NCBI GenBank assembly: GCA_009773515.1
Contig: WSXX01000018.1
Span: 1-64,000, forward strand
Direction: 5' to 3'
Length of the DNA stretch: 64,000 nucleotides
Origin: Bacteroidota bacterium
GTDB lineage: Bacteria; Bacteroidota; Bacteroidia; Bacteroidales; Lentimicrobiaceae
Below the pieces are notes generated by a model that worked only from the letters and a program-made list of their open reading frames with translations, had not been told where the DNA came from and ran no database searches. The position numbers and the translations under genes are program-made. Shown here in pieces: positions 1-7,791 of this stretch (position 1 is its first letter; the number at the start of each line of letters is the position of its first letter).

Positions 1-110
1 AGGGGGCGAATTTCAAATAACCGTGGGTGTAGCGAAGCGAAACCCACGGTTACGGATGAAAAGACGCAACTCCGTCCCCGGAGGGGGCGAATAAATAATA
101 CTACATCAGT
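1..110. repeat. Interspersed hairpin repeat, truncated by window start
   Basis: An 11-bp perfect inverted repeat (TAACCGTGGGT and ACCCACGGTTA, at 18-28 and 42-52) encloses a 13-base loop. The motif AGGGGGCGAAT occurs at 1-11 and again at 82-92, so the unit appears to be a G-rich box plus hairpin repeated head to tail. The second box sits beside CCCCGGAGGGG. No reading frame is associated with it. Short palindromic elements of this kind are common between genes in Bacteroidota chromosomes. The left end lies outside the window, so the full unit cannot be defined here. Confidence 0.7.
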
Positions 111-187
111 TTATAAACACTTGTTCATTTAAATGTTTGTATTTTTGGGACATAAAAATCAATCTCAAATTGAAAACTGCCCAAAAC

Positions 188-739
188 ATGAAAATGGTTC
201 CTTATATTATTGCCGGATTAATCTTCGCAGGCGGATGTATTTCGCCATTATCTGAAACAAAGGAAGATGCCGCAAAGGTTATCATTTCAACCAATCTTGA
301 GAATCCTGATTCATTGCTGAGTGCAGAGCCCATTGCCTGGAAAAATGCAAATGCATTGCATGAAGGACTTGCTTTTTCAGGAAAAACAGCATCGAAACTC
401 GACTATGAAAATGAGTACAGTATAGTTTTTGAGCAGAAGATCGGATACATTGATCACCGTAGCCCTAGGAGATTTACATTTGAGGCAATGATGTATACTA
501 CTGAACCTCTGCCTGTAGGATTTATGGTGGCTTCCGTTTCAGGCACAGAATATTACAGGAGTTATCCTGTTACGGAATTTTTACCTGAAGGAAAAAAATG
601 GGAAAAAGTCAAAACCACATTTACATTTCCTGATTCGCTTAAGCCTTCAGATATGCTGAAGGTTTACATTTGGAACAAAAAACAAAGTGAGTTGCTGATC
701 GATGATCTGCGCCTTGAATTTGAGTACGGAAAAGAGTAA
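188..739 (+). CDS. Small uncharacterised lipoprotein
   Basis: I do not recognise a family. The track starts at 137, but the ATG at 188 gives a clean N-terminus: a lysine, about 13 hydrophobic residues and a lipobox-like AGGC, so the mature protein would be a membrane-anchored lipoprotein of roughly 165 residues. The rest is a soluble, beta-rich sequence with aromatic residues in its C-terminal half, resembling a small carbohydrate-binding or galactose-binding-like fold, but that resemblance is only impressionistic. The gene is convergent with ccmE, with a 12-bp gap, so the two stops lie back to back. No operon partner is visible upstream, where a repeat lies. Confidence 0.6.
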   Translation: MKMVPYIIAGLIFAGGCISPLSETKEDAAKVIISTNLENPDSLLSAEPIAWKNANALHEGLAFSGKTASKLDYENEYSIVFEQKIGYIDHRSPRRFTFEAMMYTTEPLPVGFMVASVSGTEYYRSYPVTEFLPEGKKWEKVKTTFTFPDSLKPSDMLKVYIWNKKQSELLIDDLRLEFEYGKE

Positions 740-751
740 TGTTATTGCGGA

Positions 752-1174
752 TTACTCCTGCGATGACCCCATAAAACTGGTATTCTGATACTCAGCCGGC
801 ATTTCATCGGTATTATATTTTGAAGGACATTTCAGGTTCATTTTATGCGCTGCAAAATGATCATCCTTCATTTTTCCAATAACCACAACCTGTTCCAGTT
901 TTTCAAAATCCTGAGGTTTGGTATCGCTATACCTTACTTTAACTTCAACGCCTTCATTATCAAGCATATAAAAAGTAAAGCTGTTGGCATCTTTCATGGC
1001 ATCATATTCGATTGGCCTGTCAGGACTCAAAGTACCAATAACATGATATTCACGTCCAGGATGCTCCGATGCTTCAGCAAAACCAGCATAGGTTGATGAT
1101 TCCATAGAGAGGCTGAGCACAACTCCAATGGCTGCAACCACAACCACAAGAGCAAGTATATGTATTCTTTTCAT
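752..1174 (-). CDS. ccmE: Cytochrome c maturation protein CcmE, CxxxY variant
   Basis: CcmE is the periplasmic haem chaperone of System I cytochrome c biogenesis; it binds haem delivered by CcmC and passes it to the CcmF/H ligation machinery. I chose the internal ATG (MKRIHIL), which gives 140 residues with one N-terminal membrane anchor (about 5-22) followed by the OB-fold beta barrel (about 40-115). The classical family binds haem covalently through a histidine in an HxxxY motif. Here the equivalent position reads CPSKY, with Cys116 and Tyr120, the CxxxY form known from archaea, deltaproteobacteria and some other anaerobes. It is the last gene of the ccmB-C-D-E block and also has a possible promoter -7 element just upstream. 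Confidence 0.87.
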   Translation of the reverse strand: MKRIHILALVVVVAAIGVVLSLSMESSTYAGFAEASEHPGREYHVIGTLSPDRPIEYDAMKDANSFTFYMLDNEGVEVKVRYSDTKPQDFEKLEQVVVIGKMKDDHFAAHKMNLKCPSKYNTDEMPAEYQNTSFMGSSQE

Positions 1175-1198
1175 GGCAGTAGAATTAAAAAGTTGGAA

Positions 1199-1206
1199 CA
1201 AAGATA
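1199..1206 (-). promoter_or_regulatory. Possible -7 element upstream of ccmE
   Basis: On the minus strand this reads TATCTTTG, an exact match to the Bacteroidota -7 consensus TAnnTTTG, about 25 bp before the ccmE ATG. I see no TTTG at the expected -33 position, so it may be a weak internal promoter or chance. Confidence 0.35.
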
Positions 1207-1239
1207 CAATTAAAATAATCAGGTAAGATGTTACCTGAA

Positions 1240-1392
1240 TTATTCTCCGTTGTTTTTCTGTTCACTTAATTCCCGCTGTTTTTTTTCTATCCTGGAAAGT
1301 TTCCGGTCAATTGTAAAAAGATAAAAACCGAATCCAAGAAAAATAATGGACATTACAATAATGACCACAAAGAGTTTATCATCACCAAACAT
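1240..1392 (-). CDS. ccmD: CcmD-family small membrane protein (missing from ORF track)
   Basis: This 50-codon frame is too short for the track. It begins MFGDDKLFVV, has one hydrophobic segment (about residues 7-27) and ends in a charged, coiled tail (RKLSRIEKKQRELSEQKNNGE). Size, single membrane span, basic/acidic tail and position between ccmC and ccmE all match the CcmD family, whose members help release holo-CcmE from the CcmABC haem export complex. Sequence conservation in CcmD is poor, so the call rests mainly on context and topology. It begins 4 bp after the ccmC stop codon. Confidence 0.75.
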   Translation of the reverse strand: MFGDDKLFVVIIVMSIIFLGFGFYLFTIDRKLSRIEKKQRELSEQKNNGE

Positions 1393-1396
1393 AATT

Positions 1397-2065
1397 TTAC
1401 TTTTTTAAGTTAACACCTTGAATTAGTGCACGTTTGCGAACATGAATCTGAAGCAGCCAAACGCCAATCAATATCCAGCCGATTGCCGCCGGATAGAAAA
1501 CCATACGCATGGTAAGATCAAGACCTTCCATAGTTGAAGAGTTTCCGCCTTTACCGGGATGAAGGCTGTTGTCTGCCAATCGGGGCAATACACCGAGGAA
1601 AATCACCAGAAGCATAAATGCAAAAATGTTGTAAACGGCAGAAATTCTGGCCCGCATCGCTGTTTCATCGATTGAGCCTCTGAGAATAGCATATGCCAGA
1701 TAAGCCATCATGCTGACAGCAGCGCCATTCAATTGAGGATCGTTTGTCCAGAAATCACCCCAGGTAAATTTAGCCCAGACCATACCGGTCAACAAGCCCA
1801 TTGTTCCGAAAAAAATGCCGGTATAAACTGCCCCTGAGGCATAAAGATCGTCTTTAATGCGATATCCTGAAAGATATCTTATGCTGTAAACGAGTGATGT
1901 TCCGAGCATTACAAACATCGCAAACCACATACTCACATGATAAAACAGATTTCGTATGGTTTGATGTATGAACGGCAATACAGGCACATCAATAAGCAAT
2001 CCGGCAATGATAGAATACAAAACCAGAACAATCCCCAGCATTTTCCACCACATTCCTTTAATCAT
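1397..2065 (-). CDS. ccmC: Haem exporter/handling protein CcmC
   Basis: CcmC is the inner-membrane haem-handling protein that loads haem onto CcmE. The 222 residues contain about six membrane segments. The tryptophan-rich periplasmic signature is present as WGDFWTNDPQLNG (around residues 102-114), a Bacteroidota form of the WWD domain, and two external histidines lie at the expected places: the one in LFYHVSMWF and one in the SLHPGKG loop. The gene sits 21 bp after ccmB and directly before ccmD, so it is almost certainly cotranscribed with them. CcsA of System II shares the WWD domain but is longer and would not be next to ccmB, ccmD and ccmE. Confidence 0.87.
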   Translation of the reverse strand: MIKGMWWKMLGIVLVLYSIIAGLLIDVPVLPFIHQTIRNLFYHVSMWFAMFVMLGTSLVYSIRYLSGYRIKDDLYASGAVYTGIFFGTMGLLTGMVWAKFTWGDFWTNDPQLNGAAVSMMAYLAYAILRGSIDETAMRARISAVYNIFAFMLLVIFLGVLPRLADNSLHPGKGGNSSTMEGLDLTMRMVFYPAAIGWILIGVWLLQIHVRKRALIQGVNLKK

Positions 2066-2086
2066 ATTTTTCAGATTTTAAATTAG

Positions 2087-2743
2087 TTAGTCTCTCCACA
2101 AATAAGGAAACAAAATCACAGCCAGCACAACAATTACTGTATCGATCAGCAAAACAGAAGCCAGCATTCTGACTATCTGCATGCCATCAACCTGACCTTT
2201 AAGTGCAAGTTGTGAAGCATTAACCAGAATCAGCAGCAAAGGCAAAACCACCGGAAAACCAAGAATAGCCATCAATGCAGCATTATTTCCGGATCGGGAT
2301 GCAATTGCTGAAACCATAGTTAAGGCAGAAGCAATGCCTACACTTCCAAGTGCAAATGCGGGTAAAAACAATTGAAGGTTGAAATCGGGAAACCCCATAA
2401 AAACGCTGTAAAGCCCAAGGCTCATTACTCCCAGAAGCAGCATTAACAAGGAGTTGTAGATGATTTTTGAAACCACCACTGAAACAGGAGATGCCAGCAT
2501 AAAATAATAGAGCCTGCGCGAGGAACTTTCCTGAACGAAGCTTTTAGAAACTGCGTTAAAGGCAGCAAAAAGCAGAATTATCCAGAAAAGAGCAACCCAT
2601 GTAGTATCATCAATTACTCTTCCGAAGCACAACTGAACGACAAAAATAGTAGAAAAAACATACAGCAATATCCCATTAATGGCATATCGCTGCCTGAGCT
2701 CAAGCAAAAAATCTTTTCGGATCAGTTCAGATATTTCTTTCAA
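2087..2743 (-). CDS. ccmB: Haem exporter subunit CcmB
   Basis: CcmB is the membrane subunit of the CcmABCD ABC-type complex that releases haem-loaded CcmE. The protein has 218 residues, close to the family norm of about 220, a short cytoplasmic start typical of the family (LIRKDFLLELRQRYAING) and about six membrane segments. It begins 21 bp after purA and is followed by ccmC. The ATPase subunit gene ccmA is not next to it here, so the ATPase must be encoded elsewhere. Confidence 0.88.
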   Translation of the reverse strand: MKEISELIRKDFLLELRQRYAINGILLYVFSTIFVVQLCFGRVIDDTTWVALFWIILLFAAFNAVSKSFVQESSSRRLYYFMLASPVSVVVSKIIYNSLLMLLLGVMSLGLYSVFMGFPDFNLQLFLPAFALGSVGIASALTMVSAIASRSGNNAALMAILGFPVVLPLLLILVNASQLALKGQVDGMQIVRMLASVLLIDTVIVVLAVILFPYLWRD

Positions 2744-2764
2744 TTGTTGGTAAAGATTAATTGA

Positions 2765-4063
2765 TTAGAGTGACTTTCTGACGATTGTCTGATCCCTGTT
2801 CGGGCCGAGAGAAACAACAGAAACAGGCGTTTCAAGTGCATTTTCAATATAGGCAATGTAGTTTTTGAATTGTTCGGGTAATTCATTCCATTCCCTGAAA
2901 TTGCAGATACAGGTTTTCCAGCCTTTATGATTTTCGAGGATGGGTTCAATATCGCTGTTGAGGGTTTCGAATGCTGGAAATTCAAACTGAGCGTCTCCGA
3001 TTTTGTAGTGCGTGCAAACGCTGACTGTATCGAAATCGTCAAGTACATCCGACTTCATCATCACCAGATCAGTAACTCCGTTAAGCATAACAGCGAATTT
3101 AAGCGCAGGTAAATCAATCCAGCCGCAACGCCGTGGCCGTCCGGTGGTTGATCCGAATTCATTTCCTTTTATCCTGAGCTGTTCACCGGTATGATCGTGA
3201 AGTTCAGTTGGAAACGGACCGCTGCCAACCCGGGTGCAATAGGCTTTGAAAACCCCGAATACACGGCCGATTTTTTGCGGCGCTACTCCTAAGCCTGAGC
3301 AAACACCTGAGGCAATTGTGTTTGATGATGTTACAAACGGATAGGTGCCGAAATCAACATCAAGCATAGTTCCCTGTGCGCCCTCTGCCAGAACTTTTTT
3401 TCCTTCTTTCAGACTTTTATTCAGGAATATTTCACTGTCAATCAAGGGAATATCAGAAATATAACGAAGCCCTTCGAACCATTCTTTTTCATAAGAATCC
3501 GGATCCATATTTTCGATTTTCAATATTTCCGGATCGGGGTTAAAAGACTGAATAATTTTCATGTGCTGTTCTTTCTGCACATTAAATTTCTGCATAAAAT
3601 CGGGTGAATTTACATCGCCGATGCGCAATCCATGTCTTGCTGTTTTGTCGGTGTAAGCCGGCCCGATACCTTTGAGGGTTGAACCAATTTTAGATGCTCC
3701 TTTAGCTGCTTCCTGCACTGTATCAAGAAGGCGATGTGTGGGAACAATAAGGTGAGCCCGCTTTGAAATCAACAGATTTACGGTAGGTTCTGCACCTCTT
3801 TCTCTTAACTTCTTAATTTCTTTGGCCAGGGTACATGGGTCAATTATTACTCCATTACCAATGATATTTATTTTTTCAGGATGAAAAATTCCGCTTGGAA
3901 TTGTATGCAGAACATGCTTGATGCCATTGAATTCAAGCGTATGTCCGGCATTTGGCCCACCCTGAAAACGAGCTATAATATCATATTCAGGAGTTAAAAC
4001 ATCAGTAATTTTCCCTTTCCCTTCATCTCCCCACTGGAGACCCAACAATACATCAATTTTCAT
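2765..4063 (-). CDS. purA: Adenylosuccinate synthase
   Basis: PurA catalyses the GTP-dependent joining of IMP and aspartate, the first committed step from IMP to AMP, in the cytoplasm. The 432 residues match the usual length. The N-terminal GTP/IMP-binding signature is intact (LGLQWGDEGKGK, about residues 7-18), followed by QGGPNAGHT and, later, GIGPAYTDK. The C-terminal substrate loop TTGRPRRCGW and a guanine-binding region near SLGPNRDQT are also present. The gene heads a minus-strand run with the ccm genes, an association with no obvious metabolic logic. A well-formed promoter lies about 110 bp upstream. Confidence 0.96.
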   Translation of the reverse strand: MKIDVLLGLQWGDEGKGKITDVLTPEYDIIARFQGGPNAGHTLEFNGIKHVLHTIPSGIFHPEKINIIGNGVIIDPCTLAKEIKKLRERGAEPTVNLLISKRAHLIVPTHRLLDTVQEAAKGASKIGSTLKGIGPAYTDKTARHGLRIGDVNSPDFMQKFNVQKEQHMKIIQSFNPDPEILKIENMDPDSYEKEWFEGLRYISDIPLIDSEIFLNKSLKEGKKVLAEGAQGTMLDVDFGTYPFVTSSNTIASGVCSGLGVAPQKIGRVFGVFKAYCTRVGSGPFPTELHDHTGEQLRIKGNEFGSTTGRPRRCGWIDLPALKFAVMLNGVTDLVMMKSDVLDDFDTVSVCTHYKIGDAQFEFPAFETLNSDIEPILENHKGWKTCICNFREWNELPEQFKNYIAYIENALETPVSVVSLGPNRDQTIVRKSL

Positions 4064-4169
4064 TTTTCAAGGTTAATGTGTAAACACAATGAAGGTGAAG
4101 ACCAGTATAAAGGCTTCACCTTAAGTTCTCCGGCTGAAATCTTTTGTCCGGGTAAATATCCTGACAAGA

Positions 4170-4203
4170 CAAAAATACGAAATCCGGCGTAATTGCTGAC
4201 AAA
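4170..4203 (-). promoter_or_regulatory. Predicted promoter of the purA-ccmBCDE run
   Basis: Read on the minus strand there is a TTTG, a 22-bp spacer and TATTTTTG, fitting the Bacteroidota -33/-7 promoter pattern. It lies upstream of purA, and no other good candidate is seen before the ccm genes except a weak one at ccmE. Confidence 0.5.
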
Positions 4204-4326
4204 AGTAAAGAATAAAAACTGAAGAATCTGAAAACAATGATTGGTATTCATTTCTGATTTCACGACTCAGCCATATATTTACCCATAAGGTTAAGCTGCA
4301 GAATACAGAATTATTTTTGGAATCAG

Positions 4327-4860
4327 TTAGTTTCCAAGTATAAACGGCGAATTTTTACCGGCATCGGAACCATCATCAGATTGTTTAGGGGCATTTACAT
4401 ACCCAAAAAATGTGAGGGAGTGGCTGGTAATGGTAACACCAAGTAATTTTTCGACAGAAGACTGAATTTCCTGAATCCGGGGATCACAAAATTCCAATAC
4501 CGAACCATCCTCAAGGCTGATAAAATGGTCATGCTGTTTGAAGCGGAATGAGCGCTCAAACTGCGAACAATTATTACCAAACTGATGTTTGGTGACAAGA
4601 TTGCAATTTTGAAGCAATTCTATTGTATTGTACAAGGTTGCCCTGCTCACCCTGTACTTGTTGTTCTTCATCTGAATGTAGAGGGTTTCTATATCAAAGT
4701 GACCTTCGGTTTCATAGATCTCCTTTAAAATGGTATATCGCTCAGGCGTTTTGCGATGCCCATGACTTTCGAGGTAATCGGTAAATATTTTCTTTACCGT
4801 ATCAAGATTCAGTCTGTCATTATCTCTCATCTGTGTCGATTTCTTTGACATTTTATGCAT
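4327..4860 (-). CDS. Fur-family metal-dependent transcriptional regulator
   Basis: This is a Fur/PerR/Zur-type winged-helix repressor. The DNA-binding half (about residues 25-105) includes the recognition-helix sequence [15 protein letters not shown]. The metal-sensing part keeps the histidine cluster KQHDHF and a later SHSL. Both CxxC pairs that hold structural zinc in many Fur proteins are missing: the first position reads ISLEDG and no second pair follows. I kept the longest ATG; the fourth residue (MSKKS) is an equally good start. Which metal it senses cannot be decided. The gene stands alone, between purA and the ppGpp enzyme. Confidence 0.85.
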   Translation of the reverse strand: MHKMSKKSTQMRDNDRLNLDTVKKIFTDYLESHGHRKTPERYTILKEIYETEGHFDIETLYIQMKNNKYRVSRATLYNTIELLQNCNLVTKHQFGNNCSQFERSFRFKQHDHFISLEDGSVLEFCDPRIQEIQSSVEKLLGVTITSHSLTFFGYVNAPKQSDDGSDAGKNSPFILGN

Positions 4861-4880
4861 AATTGCATGATTTAATGAAA

Positions 4881-4894
4881 TTTTCCATGGAAAA
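4881..4894. repeat. 14-bp perfect palindrome upstream of the fur-like gene
   Basis: TTTTCCATGGAAAA is a perfect dyad about 20 bp before the regulator's start codon. Its position would suit an autoregulatory operator, but it does not resemble the classical Fur box. It could also be chance in AT-rich DNA. Confidence 0.3.
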
Positions 4895-5102
4895 CCTGGT
4901 CTGCCAAAAACCGGTTAAAATTAATAATTTTTCTTATTGCTATTTGGTATAAATAAAAATAATTCTCATTTCCGGGAAAAGAACCGGGAAATAATGCACC
5001 ATACTAATTACATATAATATTAATAATCAAAGGTTTAAGTATATTGAATTTCAAAATAAAGCAGGAAATTTATCCTTAAAAAAAAGAAACCTTTAGAGTC
5101 AA

Positions 5103-7352
5103 TTATGCTTTTTGTCCGGCCTTATAACCCAGTCTGAAAACACTTTCTATTCCTTTAACTAGTTTAAGTTCTGAAATCAACTTGTTAATTTCTCCGGTAT
5201 CATGCACCAGTATCATAATTGTTGCTTCGTAAACTTCGCCGGTAGAATCTATATGGAATGACCTGATATTCAGTCCAAGATTTTCAGTAATAACTTTAGT
5301 AATCTCGTTGATAAGGCCCAGGCGATCGAACCCTGATAATCTTATTCCTGTAAGAAAGGTTGATGCTTCACGGTTCGACCAATTGGTTTTTACAATCCGG
5401 TTGCCGTATTTTGACATCAGCGTTATTGCTTCGGAACAGTTGGTGCGATGAATCCAGATATCGCCATCTCCAGCCACAAATCCAATGACTTCATCACCCG
5501 GAATGGGGTTACAGCAGTCTGAAATCCGATAATTCAGATCTTCGTTAGGCGCCACTCCCGATCTTGCTTTAAGCTTTTCACGAACATCTTCAGAAAGTCG
5601 GGTTGGAATCTGTGGCTTTGTTCTTCCGAATGGTCTGGTGATGATATTGAGCCAACTCCCTTTTTCGTTTTGCGAAATACAATCTTTCACATCTTTCAGA
5701 CTGATCTCATCCATTGCAGCTTTATAGAACAAATCATTAAGAGAGCCAAACTTATTGCATTCCTGAAGTTTCTGCAATTTGATCTTAGTCATTTCTTCAC
5801 CTAATTCCAGAAAAAAGCCTTCAAGTTTTTTCCGGCCATCATCGGCATGCTTTTTCTTTTTGTCTTTCAGCGCTTCTTTGATAAAGGATCTTGCTTTAGC
5901 AGTAACAGCAAAGTCAATCCATTCATCACGGGGTTGTTGCTTTTTTGATGTGATGATTTCTATCTGATCGCCGGTATTTAAAACCTGGTTAAGTGAAACC
6001 AGTCTGTGATTTACTTTAGCACCAATGGCGTGATTTCCGATTTCAGAATGAATATTATATGCAAAATCAATAGCGGTTGATTTTGCAGGCAGTGTTTTTA
6101 TATCTCCTTTGGGAGTAAAAAGAATAATTTCATCCGCAAAGAGGTTGAGTTTGAACTCATCCAGAAAAGTAAGTGCATTTGGGTCGGGCGCCTGCAGAAG
6201 TTCTTTTATCTTGGAAAGCCAGCGATCAATGCCACTTTCGGTGGGTGTTTTTTCCTTGTATTTCCAATGTGCTGCATATCCTTTTTCGGCAATCTCGTTC
6301 ATGCGACGGGTTCTTATCTGCACTTCGACCCATTGGCCTGTGTGGCTCATTACTGTAGTATGAAGAGATTCATATCCATTGGCTTTGGGACTCGATACCC
6401 AGTCGCGCAATCGATTCTGCTTAGGACTGTAATAATCAGTTACAATTGAATAAGCTTGCCAGCATTGGTATTTTTCATTTTCAAACTCTGTGTCAATTAT
6501 TATCCGGATGGCAAATAAATCAAAAACTTCCTCAAAAGGAATCTGCTTTGTTTTCATTTTCTGCCAGATGGAATAGATAGATTTTTCGCGTCCGATTATT
6601 TCAAACTTCAAACCCTGATTTGCCAGCGCTTTTTTTATTGGATAAATAAACTTGCTGATAAACCTCGATCTGACTGCAGCAGATTCTTCGAGCTTGGATG
6701 CGATTGTAGCATAAACTTCAGGCTCTGTATATTTTAATGCAAGATCTTCAAGCTCACTTTTGATTGCATATAACCCAAGCCGGTGAGCCAGAGGGGCAAA
6801 AAGATAAATGGTTTCAGATGCAATTTTGAGCTGCTTTTCCTGAATCATTGCATCAAGAGTCCGCATATTGTGCAATCTGTCGGCAAGCTTGATCAGAATA
6901 ACACGAACATCATCAGACAGGGTCAACAGAATTTTCCTGAAATTTTCGGCCTGAGCTGATGCAGATGAGTGATCAAATATTTCCTTGATTTTAGTGAGTC
7001 CATCAATTATCGAAGCTATTTTATCGCCGAACATCTGCCTGATGTCATCAACGGTATAGTTGGTGTCTTCGACTACATCATGAAGGAGTGCACAAATAAT
7101 AGATGTCTCACCCAGTCCGATTTCACCTGCAACTATGCGGGCGACCTCAATGGGATGATAAATGTAAGGTTCCCCGCTTTTACGCCTCATATCTTTATGG
7201 GCTGTAACAGCAAGGTTGAATGCCTTACGAATCATACGCTTATTCTTCTGATCACCTGCTTTTCCCCAGGCATTCAGCAGGTTACGGTATCTCTTTAGAA
7301 TTTCTTTGCGTTCTGCTTCCAGATCAATTACATACATATTACCAACCTGCAA
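5103..7352 (-). CDS. rel: Bifunctional (p)ppGpp synthetase/hydrolase (RelA/SpoT homologue)
   Basis: This cytoplasmic enzyme makes and degrades the alarmone (p)ppGpp in the stringent response. Domains in order: HD-type hydrolase (about 40-200, with HDVVEDT and LADRLHNMRTL), synthetase (about 245-370, with SPKANGYESLHT and EVQIRTRRM), TGS (about 400-460, with FTPKGDIKTLPAKSTAIDFAY), a zinc-finger/helical region (CCNPIPGDEVIGF near 630) and a C-terminal ACT domain. The HD signatures are intact, so both activities are expected. At 749 residues it has the usual length. The start could also be the sixth residue (MYVIDLEAERK), which looks more like homologues. Confidence 0.95.
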   Translation of the reverse strand: MQVGNMYVIDLEAERKEILKRYRNLLNAWGKAGDQKNKRMIRKAFNLAVTAHKDMRRKSGEPYIYHPIEVARIVAGEIGLGETSIICALLHDVVEDTNYTVDDIRQMFGDKIASIIDGLTKIKEIFDHSSASAQAENFRKILLTLSDDVRVILIKLADRLHNMRTLDAMIQEKQLKIASETIYLFAPLAHRLGLYAIKSELEDLALKYTEPEVYATIASKLEESAAVRSRFISKFIYPIKKALANQGLKFEIIGREKSIYSIWQKMKTKQIPFEEVFDLFAIRIIIDTEFENEKYQCWQAYSIVTDYYSPKQNRLRDWVSSPKANGYESLHTTVMSHTGQWVEVQIRTRRMNEIAEKGYAAHWKYKEKTPTESGIDRWLSKIKELLQAPDPNALTFLDEFKLNLFADEIILFTPKGDIKTLPAKSTAIDFAYNIHSEIGNHAIGAKVNHRLVSLNQVLNTGDQIEIITSKKQQPRDEWIDFAVTAKARSFIKEALKDKKKKHADDGRKKLEGFFLELGEEMTKIKLQKLQECNKFGSLNDLFYKAAMDEISLKDVKDCISQNEKGSWLNIITRPFGRTKPQIPTRLSEDVREKLKARSGVAPNEDLNYRISDCCNPIPGDEVIGFVAGDGDIWIHRTNCSEAITLMSKYGNRIVKTNWSNREASTFLTGIRLSGFDRLGLINEITKVITENLGLNIRSFHIDSTGEVYEATIMILVHDTGEINKLISELKLVKGIESVFRLGYKAGQKA

Positions 7353-7534
7353 TTAAAAAAATTTAAACCATAAGGAACTTTCAACATCCTGTCTGCCAAT
7401 TTTAACAAATTGATTATCATTACATTGAAAAGACATTATTCCAACGTTAAAAAATGACAATCAATTATTCCCTGTCTGACCAGCTATTGAGATAGAAAGG
7501 CAGCGGACAAAAACTACCGGATGATTGATCTTTA

Positions 7535-7542
7535 CAAAGATA
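7535..7542 (-). promoter_or_regulatory. Possible -7 element upstream of the ppGpp enzyme gene
   Basis: It reads TATCTTTG on the minus strand, matching TAnnTTTG, which would give a leader of about 175 nt. No -33 TTTG stands at the proper distance. Confidence 0.33.
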
Positions 7543-7751
7543 AAGAAATTCCCTTAGTGGGGAACACGATAAACTCCCTGTTCGTTCAAAGCAAAACTTG
7601 AATTGGTGGGGCTGCATTGCGCCCAAAATCCAGCAGGAATATCAGGATAAAAAAAGATTATCATTTAAAATCCGTGAAAAAATAAAATCGCAGCCAGAGG
7701 AATTGCGGTATTGTTTTTGTTCGGTTTTCAGAGTTTTTGCAGATAAATTAG

Positions 7752-7759
7752 TACCTTTG
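7752..7759 (+). promoter_or_regulatory. Predicted -7 element for the T9SS surface protein
   Basis: TACCTTTG matches TAnnTTTG exactly and lies 32 bp before the ATG, a typical leader length. The -33 box is not clear. Confidence 0.45.
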
Positions 7760-7791
7760 ACTACCAAAGCAATCCGGAACGCCCCTGCACT

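Larger units (their letters stand above)
7353..7791. other. Intergenic region between divergent genes
   Basis: This 439-bp stretch separates the divergent ppGpp enzyme and T9SS surface protein genes. It holds a possible -7 element for each. The 65-codon ORF in the track at 7598 has no recognisable content and I do not call it. I see no RNA gene. Confidence 0.6.

Noticed and set aside
2740-3048. 102-codon ORF antisense-frame candidate within purA
   Set aside because: It is a shadow of the well-supported purA frame.
4060-4263. 67-codon ORF upstream of purA
   Set aside because: It covers the predicted purA promoter and has a composition unlike a protein.
7411-7432. Fur-box-like ATTGATTATCATTAC
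   Set aside because: Only half of the 19-bp consensus is matched in AT-rich DNA; not enough to call a site.
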